Origin: Luidia sarsii
Taxonomy: Eukaryota; Echinodermata; Asteroidea; Paxillosida; Luidiidae
Direction: 5' to 3'
DNA length: 64,000 bases
Assembly (NCBI GenBank): GCA_949987565.1
Contig: OX465115.1
Coordinates: forward strand, 3,315,304 to 3,379,303
Of the stretch, positions 41,967-53,342 are shown in pieces; within the stretch, counting starts at the first letter, position 1; the number at the start of each line of letters is the position of its first letter. The translations under genes were made by a program, and so were the position numbers. The notes beneath the pieces are model-generated. The model did no database searches, had not been told where the DNA came from, and saw only the letters and a list, made by a program, of their open reading frames with translations.

Positions 41967-42686
41967 ATGGGGTTCGTTCGTATCTTCATGATCCTTCTCA
42001 TGCTATTTTACACATCTCTGGCAGCAATGTGTCCTCTCGGCTGGTACCGATACGGAGAGTCCTGCTTCTACTTCATCGTAAATCCAGTGAACTGGTACCA
42101 AGCAAATGCCACCTGTGCTGAAATGCATGGCACCCTGGCCGTTCCGCGTTCATGGATGGAGCAAACCTTCATATGGGAAATGTACCACTATATCATAAAC
42201 GACCAGCCACCAAAGTCCCTCTGGATCGACTGCAATGACATAGAGGAAGAAGGGAACTGGAAGCAATGCGAAGAGGGGTATCAGAACTGGCGACTTTACG
42301 AACCTAATGACTTCGGCGGTAGGGAAGACTGTGCGGTGATATGGTATAACGGTGGAAAATGGAATGATTTCATTTGCTCTAGAAAGATCCATGCAGTATG
42401 CCAACAGCCGGCTGATACCAGCTCCATCCCTGCCTACTGCCTGCACACCGGCTCCGATGGTCGCATCAGCTCCCGGTGTCTCGTGGGTCACGTCCTGAAG
42501 GAGCTACCGGCTGACGGCGTGGTGTCTTGCGGGAAGGCCTGTCGTCTGGAGCCCCGATGTCTCTCCTTCAATGTGCTGGATGAAGGGGAAGAGAAGATGA
42601 CCTGCCAGCTGAACAACGTGACGAGTGACGCCGCTAATGAATGGGATTTGGATGAAACTGAGAACTGTTACTTGTTCGACATGTAG
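41967..42686 (+). CDS. Secreted C-type lectin with PAN-like domain (lectin 2)
   Basis: Single-exon gene, 239 aa. The signal peptide starts MGFVRIFMILLMLFYTSL. The lectin domain (about 22-146) has WIDCNDIEEEGNW, EPN at 112-114 and WND at 132-134, the classic calcium and mannose-type pair, and a shorter long loop than its neighbours. A sequon NAT lies at 47. The PAN-like domain follows after PADTSSIPAY and is almost identical to the others in both protein and DNA. The lectin domain is by far the most divergent of the five, about half its residues differing from lectin 1, so the two halves have different histories. An AATAAA lies directly after the stop codon. The start is the first ATG and begins the signal peptide. 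Confidence 0.93.
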   Translation: MGFVRIFMILLMLFYTSLAAMCPLGWYRYGESCFYFIVNPVNWYQANATCAEMHGTLAVPRSWMEQTFIWEMYHYIINDQPPKSLWIDCNDIEEEGNWKQCEEGYQNWRLYEPNDFGGREDCAVIWYNGGKWNDFICSRKIHAVCQQPADTSSIPAYCLHTGSDGRISSRCLVGHVLKELPADGVVSCGKACRLEPRCLSFNVLDEGEEKMTCQLNNVTSDAANEWDLDETENCYLFDM

Positions 42687-44614
42687 AAATAAACAGTTAC
42701 CGGGGTTGTCATTGTTTCAAGTTTTCGAGGTGTTAACCCTGGACAGAGCCCCCTACTTGTGTGGATAAACGACTTTCTTTATGGTTTATGAGAGAGGTTT
42801 TATGACATTTTGATTATCGATATGTGTAAAAGATATCTTCTCATTCGTCGACTTGTGCTATCTCAGAGATTGGACCGGCATGAAGGGACGAAGATCTCGA
42901 ATTAATTATTTTCTACCTCAATTTGCCTTTCACCATAATCGGCTAAAAATATATTGGACTCAACGCATATCCATAGGCCTACGAGGAGCCACAAGCCGCA
43001 CATTGCATGGCCGCACATTTCAACTTCAGCCCATGGTTTCCGATCCCTGGCAAAACGAGAATAGGTCGCGTTGATATTCTGTTTCTCGCTGAAACTGTAG
43101 CAGTACATTGATGTTGGTATGTCTACCCTTGAAGGCAATGATTGACCAAACCTCATCGTCAACATTGTGTTTTTCCTAAGGTCTTGTCTATTCAAGACAA
43201 AAATTGTATTTTCCTTCGGTGCAATTGATTAGAAATACCTGGCTTTCTCAACGACCTGTTTTGCCGCGGGCCTCTCTAGTTCTGTGCTAACGAATGATTC
43301 ACTGTTCCCAAAGAGCACGATCATTATAGTTACACCATTTTGGAAGGTCCTACATTTTAACCACTCTGAAGGACAATCTGTTTTGACCCAAGATACTCCG
43401 TTTACGCAATGTTTAATTACAACATATGCATTGTGCAAGTTTATAATAAAATAAATAATGAAAGCAGAGGGAAAAACCAGATGAAATTTCAGAGACCTGA
43501 AAGTAAGGCACAAGGTAAATATTACTTCATATTCACTTCATATTACATTGTTGATTTATTTATAATAATTCAAATGTTAACAATTATATAATTATTGAAC
43601 AATTTGATTAATGAGTATTAGTTTTAATGATCATAATATTTATACTGCATTCTGTACCCTCAACTAATTCATCGCTGTCCAAAGCGCAATACTTATATAC
43701 AATATTGATAATCAAATGTTCACAACGTCAGTATTACTATGTGCACTGTATGTTAATATCGTACAAAGCTGTTGTCCAAAGTCGAGCACTGTAAAATGCA
43801 AAAAGATATGATGTAAATATTCAACAATTGTATGCTTATTATTTGAAATATTTTGTTAGATTAAGTAGTGATTATATACTGGTTTTTATTCACACAAAGG
43901 ACTTGATCAGTCATAAGATTAGGCCTGATATGCCGCACCGTTAATGTGTATGAAATGTGTGGTATGCGTGAGTAGCGTTAGTCATATCCTGTGTACAAAA
44001 GTGGCCTCGATAAAAATCAGAAGGTGTTTGGGACTAAATAATGAATTCATCCTATCTCTTCAGAGCAGTATCCCGCGCAGTAACGGGAAATCATTATGTA
44101 TAGGTCTAGTCCTTACATTGTGTTCCCCAGGTTCTGAACATTTTTAGATATTAACATATTAATTGAATATTATAATAATATAAATTTTTCATATTATTTT
44201 AATAAATTATAATATTTAAATACTTAATAAAATCGGTCAATGTAAGAATAGGTATAAACAAGAATTGAATAAAAGCAAAATTGTGGTCACTTCTATAGTT
44301 CAATGTTGCGACACTACATATGTTTTAATAATTTAACTTTTCTAACTAAATGTTATCATATCAAGATAGTGTTGTAATTTTATTGTTTCACAAGTTTACT
44401 GTTCATAGGCAGCAAATAAAACATCCGTAAATGTCAACTTTGAGTGAACAGTTAATTGGATTTACTAATCAAATTGTGCATATTTCACAAATAATAAACT
44501 GTTGAAAACTTAGTGACTCAAAAGGAAAAAGTTGAATCTCAGTGTTTTTTCTTTGTTTTTTTTTACAAAGCTTCCAATAAATATATACTCAATATCTTCT
44601 TAAGACGTCCGTAC
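42687..44614. other. Spacer between lectins 2 and 3
   Basis: AT-rich DNA without a supportable gene. From about 43400 to 44560 it is paralogous to the spacers at 47690-48540 (continuing at 50392-50560) and 55860-56330. It carries the unoccupied counterpart of the Penelope insertion site near 44350-44375. Confidence 0.65.
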
Positions 44615-44768
44615 TAGAATTCGGGAGTCGCGGGTTCGAATCCCGCCCGATCGAGCTGCCTGAAATATTTTTATCAGGCACCGGGAAAATCAATGAGCAT
44701 TCAGTGTTTACCACGTCGAGTAAGGGCAAAACCTCTTTGAATTACATTCTCCTCGACGCAAAACATCA
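44615..44768 (+). repeat. tRNA-derived SINE
   Basis: It has the B box GGGTTCGAATCCCGCC near its start, then GAGCTGCCTGAAAT, GCATTCAGTGTTTACC and the end ATTCTCCTCGACGCAAAA. It is the same family as 2600-2765 and the duplicated tails at 618-1039. Confidence 0.75.
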
Positions 44769-45061
44769 TGTTATATCTACAATATCTATTTTGGAGGAAA
44801 AACATGAGACAAAACTTCTTTTACAATAACCTTCCAGCTAAAAATGTGTACTGGTAAATTTATATTCATATATACAAAATATTTATGCTGCTTTTTGTTT
44901 ACAAATTTCCATCATAGTCAATCTGTATTGATCCTCTTATCAACCCTAATTATTCGAATTACTTGTTTAGTTTCACAAATGTTTGTTGTTTTAAAGATTG
45001 AAAGTAAACTTGACCCTTGCTTTTGCGTACCAGCGCTCTTACTACCTGTGCTATACACATC

Positions 45062-45330
45062 TTAGATCATAGCCTTCCAAAATAGTCAAGTATTCAAACA
45101 ACCAAATTGTTGTACACCTTGCTACTGAAGCTTGGGGATCAATCACATGCACAATGTGAAAGCAGATGTTTATATTCAAGTCAACTTGCCTAACGGTAAA
45201 AGTACTTCGGATTGGCGCCCCCATCCTGGTAGTTGGCGATTTTAAAAAGCCTACATCTAACGACTGATAGCTAAGATAGTAGGAATGCAATATCAGTGGT
45301 CTCATGTTCAAGTCCCGGTTAATTGATCGT
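45062..45330 (+). repeat. Composite SINE (lectin-cluster family)
   Basis: A diverged copy of the element at 51598-51985: CAAACAACCAAATTGTTGTA, GGGGATCAA, CCATCCTGGTAGTTGGCGAT, then CTGATAGCTAAGATAGTAGG and TGTTCAAGTCCCGG as decayed A and B boxes. Confidence 0.65.
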
Positions 45331-45921
45331 TTCCTTAACCACTATTCATTAACGAGTCACTTATAAATATATATTAGTAGATTTAGAATCACATTCTCAA
45401 TATTTATCTCATTATTTTGTGTTTCACGTACATTTTCTTTTAAAAGGTCATTTATCATCTCAATTGATGTGACCATTCTTATAGTCAAATTTTATTAATT
45501 ACAGCATTATAACCAGCCCTTACTCTTCTAAATTCTGTTTTGCAACATCACACTAAAGCATCTATATATCATTTGTAAAATTGGGCCGAATATGTCAAAA
45601 AGCCGCAGAAAAAGTAAATATATTATTCAACCTTACCGAGTATTTTCTGTTCAGCATGATCGTTCCCAAATTGTTCTTGTGCATACGTGGTTATTTGGAA
45701 AATGAAGAACAAGTTCTATCAATCTTCGTTACGATGGCAGTCCAAAATGTCACACGACCACCTCGACGGTTTGAAGGATCTGTAGTGCGTATTCCTCAAT
45801 CCCCCAAAAATAACAGCGCAGAGAGAAACCGATGTTAAGGTAATGTTATTACAACTACTGAAGCCGAAATAATTATGGGACCAATCCGACTGTTTAGTCT
45901 GAGAACTTCTTCGTGTTATCT

Positions 45922-46662
45922 CTAGATATCGAACAAGTAGCAGTACTCAGTTTCTTGCAGATCAGCTCTATTAGCGGCATCACTGTTCTTGTTGTTGAGC
46001 TGGCACGTCATCTTCTCACCGCGGCCTCTTCGATACAGCAGATTGAAGGAGAGACATCGGGGATCCTGACGACAGGCCTTCCCGCAAGACACCACGCCGT
46101 CAGCCGGTAGCTCCTTCACGACGTGACCCACGAGGCAACGGGAGCTGATGCGACCATCGGAGCCGGTGTGCAGGCAGTAGGCAGGGGTAGAGCTGGTATC
46201 AGCCGGCTGTTGACACACGGCGTAAAATGTTTTTGAGCAAATACGATCGGCCCATTTACCATTAAACATTGAATTCATCATTCCGCAGTCTTGTCCGTGG
46301 TTGTCATTAGGTTGTCCATCTATCCAATTCTCATAGCCATGGGTCTCCTCCTTCAAGGGACAGGGTTGCCAGTTACCCTCTTGCTCTATGTCATTACAAC
46401 CGAGCCAGAGATGTTTGAGTTGCTGCCCATTGGATGTATTCACATATGTTTGCCATATGAAGCTCTGCTCAATGTCTGACACAGGAATGACCAGTGCGCC
46501 ATTCTTCTCCTTACAGTGATCAGTTGCTTGCTGCCATGTCAGTAGACTTTGGATGATGTAGTAGCAGGACTCCCCATACCGAAACCAGCCAAGAGGACAA
46601 ATTGCTGCCACGGTTGTGAGAAAGCACGCGAGAAAGATCGTGAAAAAACGAATGACCGCCAT
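45922..46662 (-). CDS. Secreted C-type lectin with PAN-like domain (lectin 3)
   Basis: Single-exon gene on minus, 246 aa. The signal peptide starts MAVIRFFTIFLACFLTT. The lectin domain has WLGCNDIEQEGNW, QPN and, in place of WDD, WAD, so one calcium-site acidic residue differs from lectin 1. The PAN-like domain carries the SCGKACRQDPRCLSFN core and the LLYRRGRGEK segment, grouping with lectin 1. The frame is open upstream to 46779, but the conserved signal peptide argues for ATG 46662. The flank upstream of the ATG lacks the TATA element of lectins 1 and 5, diverging beyond the shared CCAGCCAATCA box. It converges on lectin 2 across a 3.2-kb spacer. Confidence 0.93.
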   Translation of the reverse strand: MAVIRFFTIFLACFLTTVAAICPLGWFRYGESCYYIIQSLLTWQQATDHCKEKNGALVIPVSDIEQSFIWQTYVNTSNGQQLKHLWLGCNDIEQEGNWQPCPLKEETHGYENWIDGQPNDNHGQDCGMMNSMFNGKWADRICSKTFYAVCQQPADTSSTPAYCLHTGSDGRISSRCLVGHVVKELPADGVVSCGKACRQDPRCLSFNLLYRRGRGEKMTCQLNNKNSDAANRADLQETEYCYLFDI

Positions 46663-48531
46663 GATCCACTCGCTTGGTGTGTATGGTATGAAATGAAAAT
46701 ACATCAGTCCCATGCCTGCTGTGGAATTTGATGACGAACGCTGGCAGTGTGTGATTGGCTGGAATCCACTTTTTGCCACGTTGCCTCCTTAAATTGCCTT
46801 CTGGCTAAACTACGCCGTGTCTGAGTTCTCCCATTTAAAAGGATGGCGACGTTCATAAACTCCTAATTGTCCACCTTGCGCATCAACCAGGCACGACTTT
46901 TTCCCCAATACATATCGCTCTTAGAAGGCGTCCATCGCAGTGATTATTAGAGACCGTCCAATTGAGCGTGATCATTCAATGATGGAATGGTACCTCCTTT
47001 TCTTCTCCTACTGTCCGTTCCGAGAAAATGAAGCGTGGTAATTGCATCGCCGCTTTCGTCAGCCGTTCCCCTTTAAGCGAAGCTGCGTTTAAAAAGAGCC
47101 ATACAATGCGCAGGGCATAAATTGTCCTTAATCATTGGAAAATAAACTGATGCACGCGAGTTTGAAGTTATGAAAATTAGATTATCTGCCTGAAATCTGA
47201 CTCAAAAACACACACATGTAGAAAGGAGAGACCATTGGGAACACGATTGGCAGACAAGAGACGACAGACAGAGGCCGGTAGGTTGGATCAGTTGAAATTG
47301 ACGGGTCTTTATTGGGTAGTATAGAGGGGAAATATGAAAGATAACGAGTCAAAGAGAAAAGTGTTGGAGATAATGAAACAAAATTCTTAAAAAAAACATG
47401 GAAGGTGTGAAGCTCCTTCCCCTCTTGCTTGGTAAGGCCGCGTGGTTGTATTGCCGAAGACGCTTCATCAACATCGTAGGCCTCCTCAGACGGACAGCAA
47501 TGCTACGATGACTGCATGATGGCACTCTCTGTTCGGGTAATTAAGTCACACAGATTACAGGGGCGGTTTAAAACCAACGTCGGCATGTCTGGAATAGCAA
47601 TAGCCTGGCTATCTAGTGATATCGTTAAACTACAGCTCGGGCATTATGTAATGAAGAAAGACGTGTAGATGTGTAATAAAAATCAAGGCAGAGGGGAACA
47701 AATAATATGTCAAAGACCTGAAAGAATTACAGGCACAAGGCAAATATCACTTCTTATTCACTCCTTTATTACATTGTTGGTTTATTGAGGCTAATTCAAA
47801 TAACAACTGAAATAACAATTTGACTCATGATTATAAGATTGAATGATCGTATGAATTGTACGCATTATGTATTCTCCGCTAATTCATGGCTGTCCAAAGG
47901 GCAAATCTAACATCAAATATTTATGATCAATATGCACTATATGTAAATATTGAAATCAAAATACTGCTTAATATTTACAGTACTTTGTTATATCAAATAG
48001 TGATTATATACTGGTATTCATTTTATACAAAGGACTTAATCAGTAAAAAGGTTATGCTTGATCTGTTTCACAAGTTACAAGTTAGCCGCATTTGTTTAGG
48101 TGTATGAAAGGTGTATAGTATACGTCACTAGCACTACTAGTGAGACATGTCCTGTGTTCAAAATTGGCCTCGATACAAATCAGTAAATGATTAGGATTGA
48201 ATGATGAACTCATCTTACTCCCGCTTTAGTGCGTTAATCTACATGCTAAATTGGGAATCATTGTGTATAATCCTTACGCCGGTTCCCCGGGTTCTACAAT
48301 AATTTCTCGAATATAAACACATTAATTAGATATTAGAACAACCGAATGGCAATAAATTAAGTCAATGAAATAATTAAACAATGAATGAAATGGGTATACG
48401 TGACAAGAAGAAAAATTGCAGGAATGAAGAAGAATTGAATAAAAGCAAACTTACGGTCACTTTTATAGTGAAATGTTTTAAATTTTTGGTAATTTAACTT
48501 TTCGATAACTTTCCTTCGCTAATTGTTACTC
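46663..48531. other. Spacer 5' of lectin 3
   Basis: No gene seen. The stretch 46900-47350 is related to 53620-55000 (the flanks of the TIR element there), and 47690-48540 is paralogous to 43480-44370. Confidence 0.6.
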
Positions 48532-50391
48532 TATCAAAAATGTGATTCATTGACTCTTTTCTCAAACCCCTGGTTCCCCAAATCCCCTCATACGTCCATG
48601 ACACTCCCGACTTTCTGCGAAAGTTGGAAAGTGTCAAGGATCAAATCCCTGCCACTGCCATAATTGGTACTATTGACGTTTCCTCTCTATACACTAACAT
48701 CCCCCAGGAAGAAGGCATTCAAGCTTGCTCCTCGGCCCTGGCCAAAGGAAAACAGTCTTCTCCACCCATCTCCGACATAACCACCCTCATGAGGTTAGTG
48801 CTGGCCAAGAATAATTTCTCCTTTCTTGGCAAGCACTATCTTCAAGTGCATGGCACTGCCATGGGCACGCGCATGGCTCCTTCCTTTGCATGCCTCTTCA
48901 TGGGTGACCTTGAGGAACGCATGCTCAGTGAGGCTCCATGCCGTCCCTGGATTTGGTGGAGATACATAGATGACGTGTTCTTCATTTGGACTAGGGACGG
49001 TAGCAGCTTGAATGCTTTCTTTGACCACATCAATTCCTTCCATAGGACCATCAAATTCACTTGGGAGCAGTCTCTTCAACAGACCCACTTTCTGGACGTC
49101 ACCGTCCGGAAAGACCTCAATACACTAACTACTGACTTGTATTCTAAGCCCACCGACACTCATCAATATCTCCATTCCTCCAGTTGTCACCCTAGACACT
49201 GTAAGACTGGTATAGCTTACAGCCAGGCCCTCAGATTGAGGCGTATATGTTCCAATGAGTCCGACTTTCGCCGCCATACACGTGTATTGGCCAGTAACTT
49301 GGTTGCTAGAGGCAATAGTTCTCGCCAAGTGAAGAACTCCATTGCTAAAGTCTATTCCATTCCCAGAAGTTCGGCACTAAAACAAAAGCCTCCAGGTCCC
49401 AAGGACAAGCCCAAAGTTCCCTTAGTTACTTCCTACCACCCTTCTCTTCCTCCTCTCAGGAAGATAACTAAGGAAAACCACCATATTCTCCACACTTCAG
49501 ATCGTCTGGCTGAAGCCATCCCTAATTCGCCTGTTTTGGCTTTCAGGCGCCCCCGTAACCTGCGTGACTTAATTGTCCGAGCAGAGGTTCCCCCTTTGGA
49601 CTCTTCACCTCCAACCAAATTTGGTACATTTAAGTGTACCTCGAAATGCATTGTTTGCAAGACACATGTCAAGGAAATAGACTCTTTCAATGGACATTCT
49701 TCTGGAACCACCCACACGACCTATGGCTCTATCACGTGCACTACCTCAAACATCATATACCTCATCTCTTGTAGAGTTTGTAATATTCAGTATGTTGGCG
49801 AGACAAAAAACACCCTCAAAAAACGAATCTATGGCCATAGGTCTACCATCAAAACCGGTAAAATGGACACCCCTGTTGGGTATCACTTCAATCTCCCTGA
49901 TCATTCGATATCAGATATGAGTGTACTGGGCATAGAATCACTTGGTCACCGTAGTAATGCTGTCCGTCTTAGCCGTGAGAAAATGTGGATGAAGCGTCTT
50001 CGGACTATTCAACCACATGGTCTCAACATCCAGGAGGGTAATGACTAACACCATGCAGCTTTCTGATAATCCTTCTTTTGTGTTCAGTCTTTCACACTTC
50101 TCTCTTTGATCTTTTCCCCCTATTGTCACTAATCCCTACCCCACTCCTTGCCCTTCTCTTTGATCTTTCCCCCTCCTCTCACTAATCCCTACCCTACCCC
50201 TTGCCCTTCCCTTTGATCTCTCCCTACCAGCTTCACTCTTTGTCCTCTGTTTCTCATCCGTGTCCTATTCACTCTCTCCCCCTGCCTTCGTGTACATGTA
50301 TCTGTTTTGTCCTTGTCACTCTGCCTTTGAGAAAGGTCCTGCTAGGATCGAAACGTCAGGCCCACTAAATTTTAGATTTATCAAAAATGTG
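48532..50391 (+). mobile_element. Penelope-like retroelement, 5'-truncated
   Basis: The element body is 48545-50378, flanked by a 13-bp direct repeat TATCAAAAATGTG (48532-48544 and 50379-50391). The left end begins inside the reverse transcriptase frame, the pattern expected for target-primed retrotransposition that stopped early. The 3' end carries a C/T-rich region and the terminal segment AAAGGTCCTGCTAGG, ATCGAAACGTCAGGCC. The paralogous spacer near 44350-44375 (ATCATATCAAGATAGTG then TTGTAATTTTATTGTTTC) lacks the element, showing that insertion followed duplication of the spacer. Confidence 0.9.
48546..50048 (+). CDS. Penelope RT and GIY-YIG endonuclease, N-terminally truncated
   Basis: About 500 codons are open from the truncation point to a stop at 50046-50048. 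No plausible native start exists, since the N-terminus was never copied. Visible in order: SYVHDTPDFLRKL; RT motif A (TIDVSSLYTNIPQ) with the catalytic Asp; the HGTAMGTRMAPSFACLF block; motif C YIDDVFFIW; FLDVTV; then a Cys-pair region (CTSKCIVC) and a GIY-YIG nuclease domain with IIYLISC, YVGET, RIYGHR. The RT plus C-terminal GIY-YIG layout defines Penelope-like elements. The surviving frame has no internal stop, so the insertion is fairly young. Confidence 0.92.
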   Translation, partial: FIDSFLKPLVPQIPSYVHDTPDFLRKLESVKDQIPATAIIGTIDVSSLYTNIPQEEGIQACSSALAKGKQSSPPISDITTLMRLVLAKNNFSFLGKHYLQVHGTAMGTRMAPSFACLFMGDLEERMLSEAPCRPWIWWRYIDDVFFIWTRDGSSLNAFFDHINSFHRTIKFTWEQSLQQTHFLDVTVRKDLNTLTTDLYSKPTDTHQYLHSSSCHPRHCKTGIAYSQALRLRRICSNESDFRRHTRVLASNLVARGNSSRQVKNSIAKVYSIPRSSALKQKPPGPKDKPKVPLVTSYHPSLPPLRKITKENHHILHTSDRLAEAIPNSPVLAFRRPRNLRDLIVRAEVPPLDSSPPTKFGTFKCTSKCIVCKTHVKEIDSFNGHSSGTTHTTYGSITCTTSNIIYLISCRVCNIQYVGETKNTLKKRIYGHRSTIKTGKMDTPVGYHFNLPDHSISDMSVLGIESLGHRSNAVRLSREKMWMKRLRTIQPHGLNIQEGND

Positions 50392-50849
50392 TTGTAATTT
50401 TCTTGTTTCAAAATGTTTACTTTCAAATGTTAGCGGGAAAAACCCTGCAATAGTCATCTTTGACTAACTTTTTTTCGAATTCAACTGTGCCTATTTCTCA
50501 ATGAATACATTTCAAAAAACCTTTGAGTGACTGAAACGAAAAGAGGCTGGATCTCCGTTTGCGATATTTTCGTTTAGAGTACAAAGCTTCCAACAGATAT
50601 GCAATAAATATATTAATTTAAGAAAAATGAGACGAAAGATACTTTCACATGCACCGGTACATTCATATCTATCTATAACATATTTACAATGTATTTTATT
50701 TACAAACTAGCCATCATATGCATTTGTATTTATATTTTTTGATTCTGGGAAAAATATTATGATTTTGTTCATTCTATAGAGAAACTATATATCCTAGTAT
50801 AGTGTTAAGTGTTCGAATTCTTCAATATTGCGTACAGGCGCTCTGACTA

Positions 50850-51115
50850 TCTGGGCTTAAATGGTGGCCTTCCCAAATAGTCATGCAATCTTTGCCGGGT
50901 GGGGCAGCGGCTATCTCCATGGGCTAGGGCGCTTCCGATTTCATTCGTATACAAACAACCAATTGTTGTAAACCTGGCTCCAGCATCTTGGGGGTTCAAC
51001 ACAATGGTGTTGCAGATTTTCAAATTCAAGTCAAACAAGTGAAGGACACTTGATTGAACACTTAAAAAAAATAAAAATGGCAAAGAAAGCTTTGGCCTAA
51101 TTGTTAACACTGTTA
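50850..51115 (+). repeat. Composite SINE, 5' part
   Basis: Same family as 51598-51985: GCCGGGTGGGGCAGCGGC, GGGGGTTCAACACAATGG, GGACACTTGATTGAACAC, then TTAAATGCTTCCGACT. It is cut off before the tRNA-like part and joins directly to the lectin 2-type flank at 51125. Confidence 0.75.
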
Positions 51116-51124
51116 AATGCTTCC

Positions 51125-51597
51125 GACTTGCGCAATTGCGTTTGCCGTTTCCATATGAACCAAATTAATTTACAATAACACCTGACCTCCGTGTCCATTA
51201 CGAAGGCTTCTAAAGAATTCATTACATGACGGTTGTTTTTACTGTAAGACTGAAGGAGTGCTTCCATTTTTCATCTAAGCAAGGGTTGAATGAGGGAGCG
51301 ATCGTAATTACAACCCAAAACATTCCATAAAACAAAAGGGTTTCTTTCAAGATCCAAAGTATGCTATTCTATAGGCAGGCAAAAACCTGATTTCCGGTAT
51401 TAAGAGGAAACAGGAAAGCGAGCTATTCCGAGGCATGAAGCACCATATTTTTGTATAGATGCGCAGTTGGTAAAGGTACGTACCGTACCTTTTTATATAA
51501 CTATGTAACTTTTTTGCAAAGGCTGATTTAAAATTGCTGAGTACAGACGACCGAGTTTAAGGCATCCCAACTGATCACCTTAGTAGCTAGGAGCTAC
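51125..51597. repeat. Orphan lectin 2-type upstream flank, copy 1
   Basis: Nearly identical to 55330-55806 and related to the DNA in front of lectin 2 (41250-41700). No lectin frame follows; the sequence ends at CTTAGTAGCTAGGAGCTAC and passes into a SINE. Confidence 0.7.
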
Positions 51598-51985
51598 TTC
51601 CCAAAGAGTCATGCAATCTTTGCCGGGTGGGGCAGCGGCTATCTCCATGGGCTAGGGCGCTTCCCATTTCATTCGTATACAAACAACCAATTGTTGTAAA
51701 CCTGGCTCCAGCATCTTGGGGGTTCAACACAATGGTGTTGCAGATTTTCAAATTCAAGTCAAACAAGTTAAGGACACTTGATTGAACACTTAAAAAAATC
51801 ATGGAAACTGGCAAGGAAAGCTTTGGCCTAATTGTTAACTGTTAAATGCTTCGGACTTCATCCCGGTAAAAAAGACTAGTTGATCATTTCCGCAATCCTA
51901 CATCTAAGTACTGATAGCTCAGATGGTAGGAACGCTGATGCGCAAAACTCGAGGTCACGGGTTCAAGTCTCGGTTCAAAATTGAT
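51598..51985 (+). repeat. Composite SINE, full copy
   Basis: The 5' part (GCCGGGTGGGGCAGCGGC to TTGATTGAACACTT) is followed by a tRNA-like part with A box TAGCTCAGATGGTAGG and B box GGGTTCAAGTCTC. It is nearly identical to 56665-57050. Confidence 0.8.
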
Positions 51986-52607
51986 TAATAAAATTGGTAA
52001 AAGGTCACTTCCGAATAGGGATCACTGTGGTTGAATCGATGAAATCCTTACCTCAATGTTGATATAATTTCTTAGTTTAGCTTAAGCAAGTGCACTATTG
52101 TTTAATGTCATTGATTATCTTAGTTGGTGTGATCATCTTTAGTCTTTAGTCTTTTTTTCATGAACAAAATCCATACTCATCTAAAATCTCTACATTGTAC
52201 ATAATGCAGAAAGAACCAAAGTCGTAAGTACAGGAAATGATCCCAAAATATCTATATAGCATCTGTAAATCAGGCCGAAAATATTAAAATGACGCAGATG
52301 AAAATGAAAATATATTCACCGTAACCGATCATTTTGTTTGTAGCATGTGCAGTTCCGTATTGTTCTTGTGCATAAGTAGAATGAAGAAAAAATGTACACC
52401 TAGTGTTCGTTGTAATGCCTGAGTCCGAAACGTCAGACGACTACCACGACGGGTTGAAGGATTTGCAGTGCGTATTCCACAATCACAAAAACCAGAAAAT
52501 TATAACGAACAGAGAAACCGATTTTTAGTTAATGTTATTACAGTCACCAAAGCCGAAATATGGGACCAATGCCGACGAATCAGTCTCGGGACTTCTTCGT
52601 GTTATCT
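51986..52607. other. 3' flank of lectin 4
   Basis: Nearly identical to 57051-57672 beside lectin 5, and so part of the recent segmental duplication. No gene seen. Confidence 0.65.
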
Positions 52608-53342
52608 CTAGATGTCGAACAAGTAACAGTACTCGATTTCTTGCAGATCAGCTCTATCAGCGGCATCACTCGTTTTCTTGTTAAGCTGGCAGGTCATCTT
52701 CTCTTCCCCTTCATCTAGCACATTGAAGGAGAGACATCGGGGCTCCAGACGACAGGCCTTCCCGCAAGACACCACGCCGTCAGCCGGTAGCTCCTTCAGG
52801 ACGTGACCCACGAGGCACCGGGAGCTGATGCGACCATCGGAGCCGGTGTGCAGGCAGTAGGCAGGGGTGGAGCTGGTATCAGCTGGCTGTTGACACACGG
52901 CGTAATAAGCTTCTGAGCAAGTGCGATCGGACCATTTACCATTACGATATGAATGCATCATTCCGCAGTCTTGTCCGTGGTAGTCATTAGGTTCTCCATA
53001 CATCCAATTCTCATAGCCATGCGACTCCTCCCTCAAGGGACAGGGTTGCCAGTTACCCTCTTGCTCTATGTCATTACAACCGAGCCAGAGATGTTCGAGT
53101 TGCTGCCCATTGGATGCATCCACATGTGTTTGCCATATGAAGCTCTGCTCAATGTCTGACACAGGAATGACCAGTGCGCCATTCTTCTCCTTACAGTGAT
53201 CAGTTGCTTGCTGCCATGTCAGTCGACTTTGGATGATGTAGTAGCAGGACTCCCCGTAACGAAACCACCCAAGAGGACAAATTGCTGCCATGGTTGTGAG
53301 AAAGCACGCGAGAAAGATCGTGAAAACACGAATGACCGCCAT
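52608..53342 (-). CDS. Secreted C-type lectin with PAN-like domain (lectin 4)
   Basis: Single-exon gene on minus, 244 aa. The signal peptide starts MAVIRVFTIFLACFLTT as in lectin 1. The lectin domain follows lectin 1 closely but has EPN and WSD, so it carries the mannose-type EPN motif on a backbone whose relatives have QPN. The PAN-like domain has VLKELPADG and NVLDEGEEKMTC, matching lectin 2 rather than lectins 1 and 3. That makes the protein a mosaic. An upstream in-frame extension to 53450 exists, but ATG 53342 begins the conserved signal peptide. Its 3' flank is shared with lectin 5. Confidence 0.93.
   Translation of the reverse strand: MAVIRVFTIFLACFLTTMAAICPLGWFRYGESCYYIIQSRLTWQQATDHCKEKNGALVIPVSDIEQSFIWQTHVDASNGQQLEHLWLGCNDIEQEGNWQPCPLREESHGYENWMYGEPNDYHGQDCGMMHSYRNGKWSDRTCSEAYYAVCQQPADTSSTPAYCLHTGSDGRISSRCLVGHVLKELPADGVVSCGKACRLEPRCLSFNVLDEGEEKMTCQLNKKTSDAADRADLQEIEYCYLFDI

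Noticed and set aside
48624..50048. Complete gene starting near 48624
   Set aside because: The first codon there is TTG, the frame is open back to the insertion junction at 48546, and the N-terminal part of the Penelope RT is missing.
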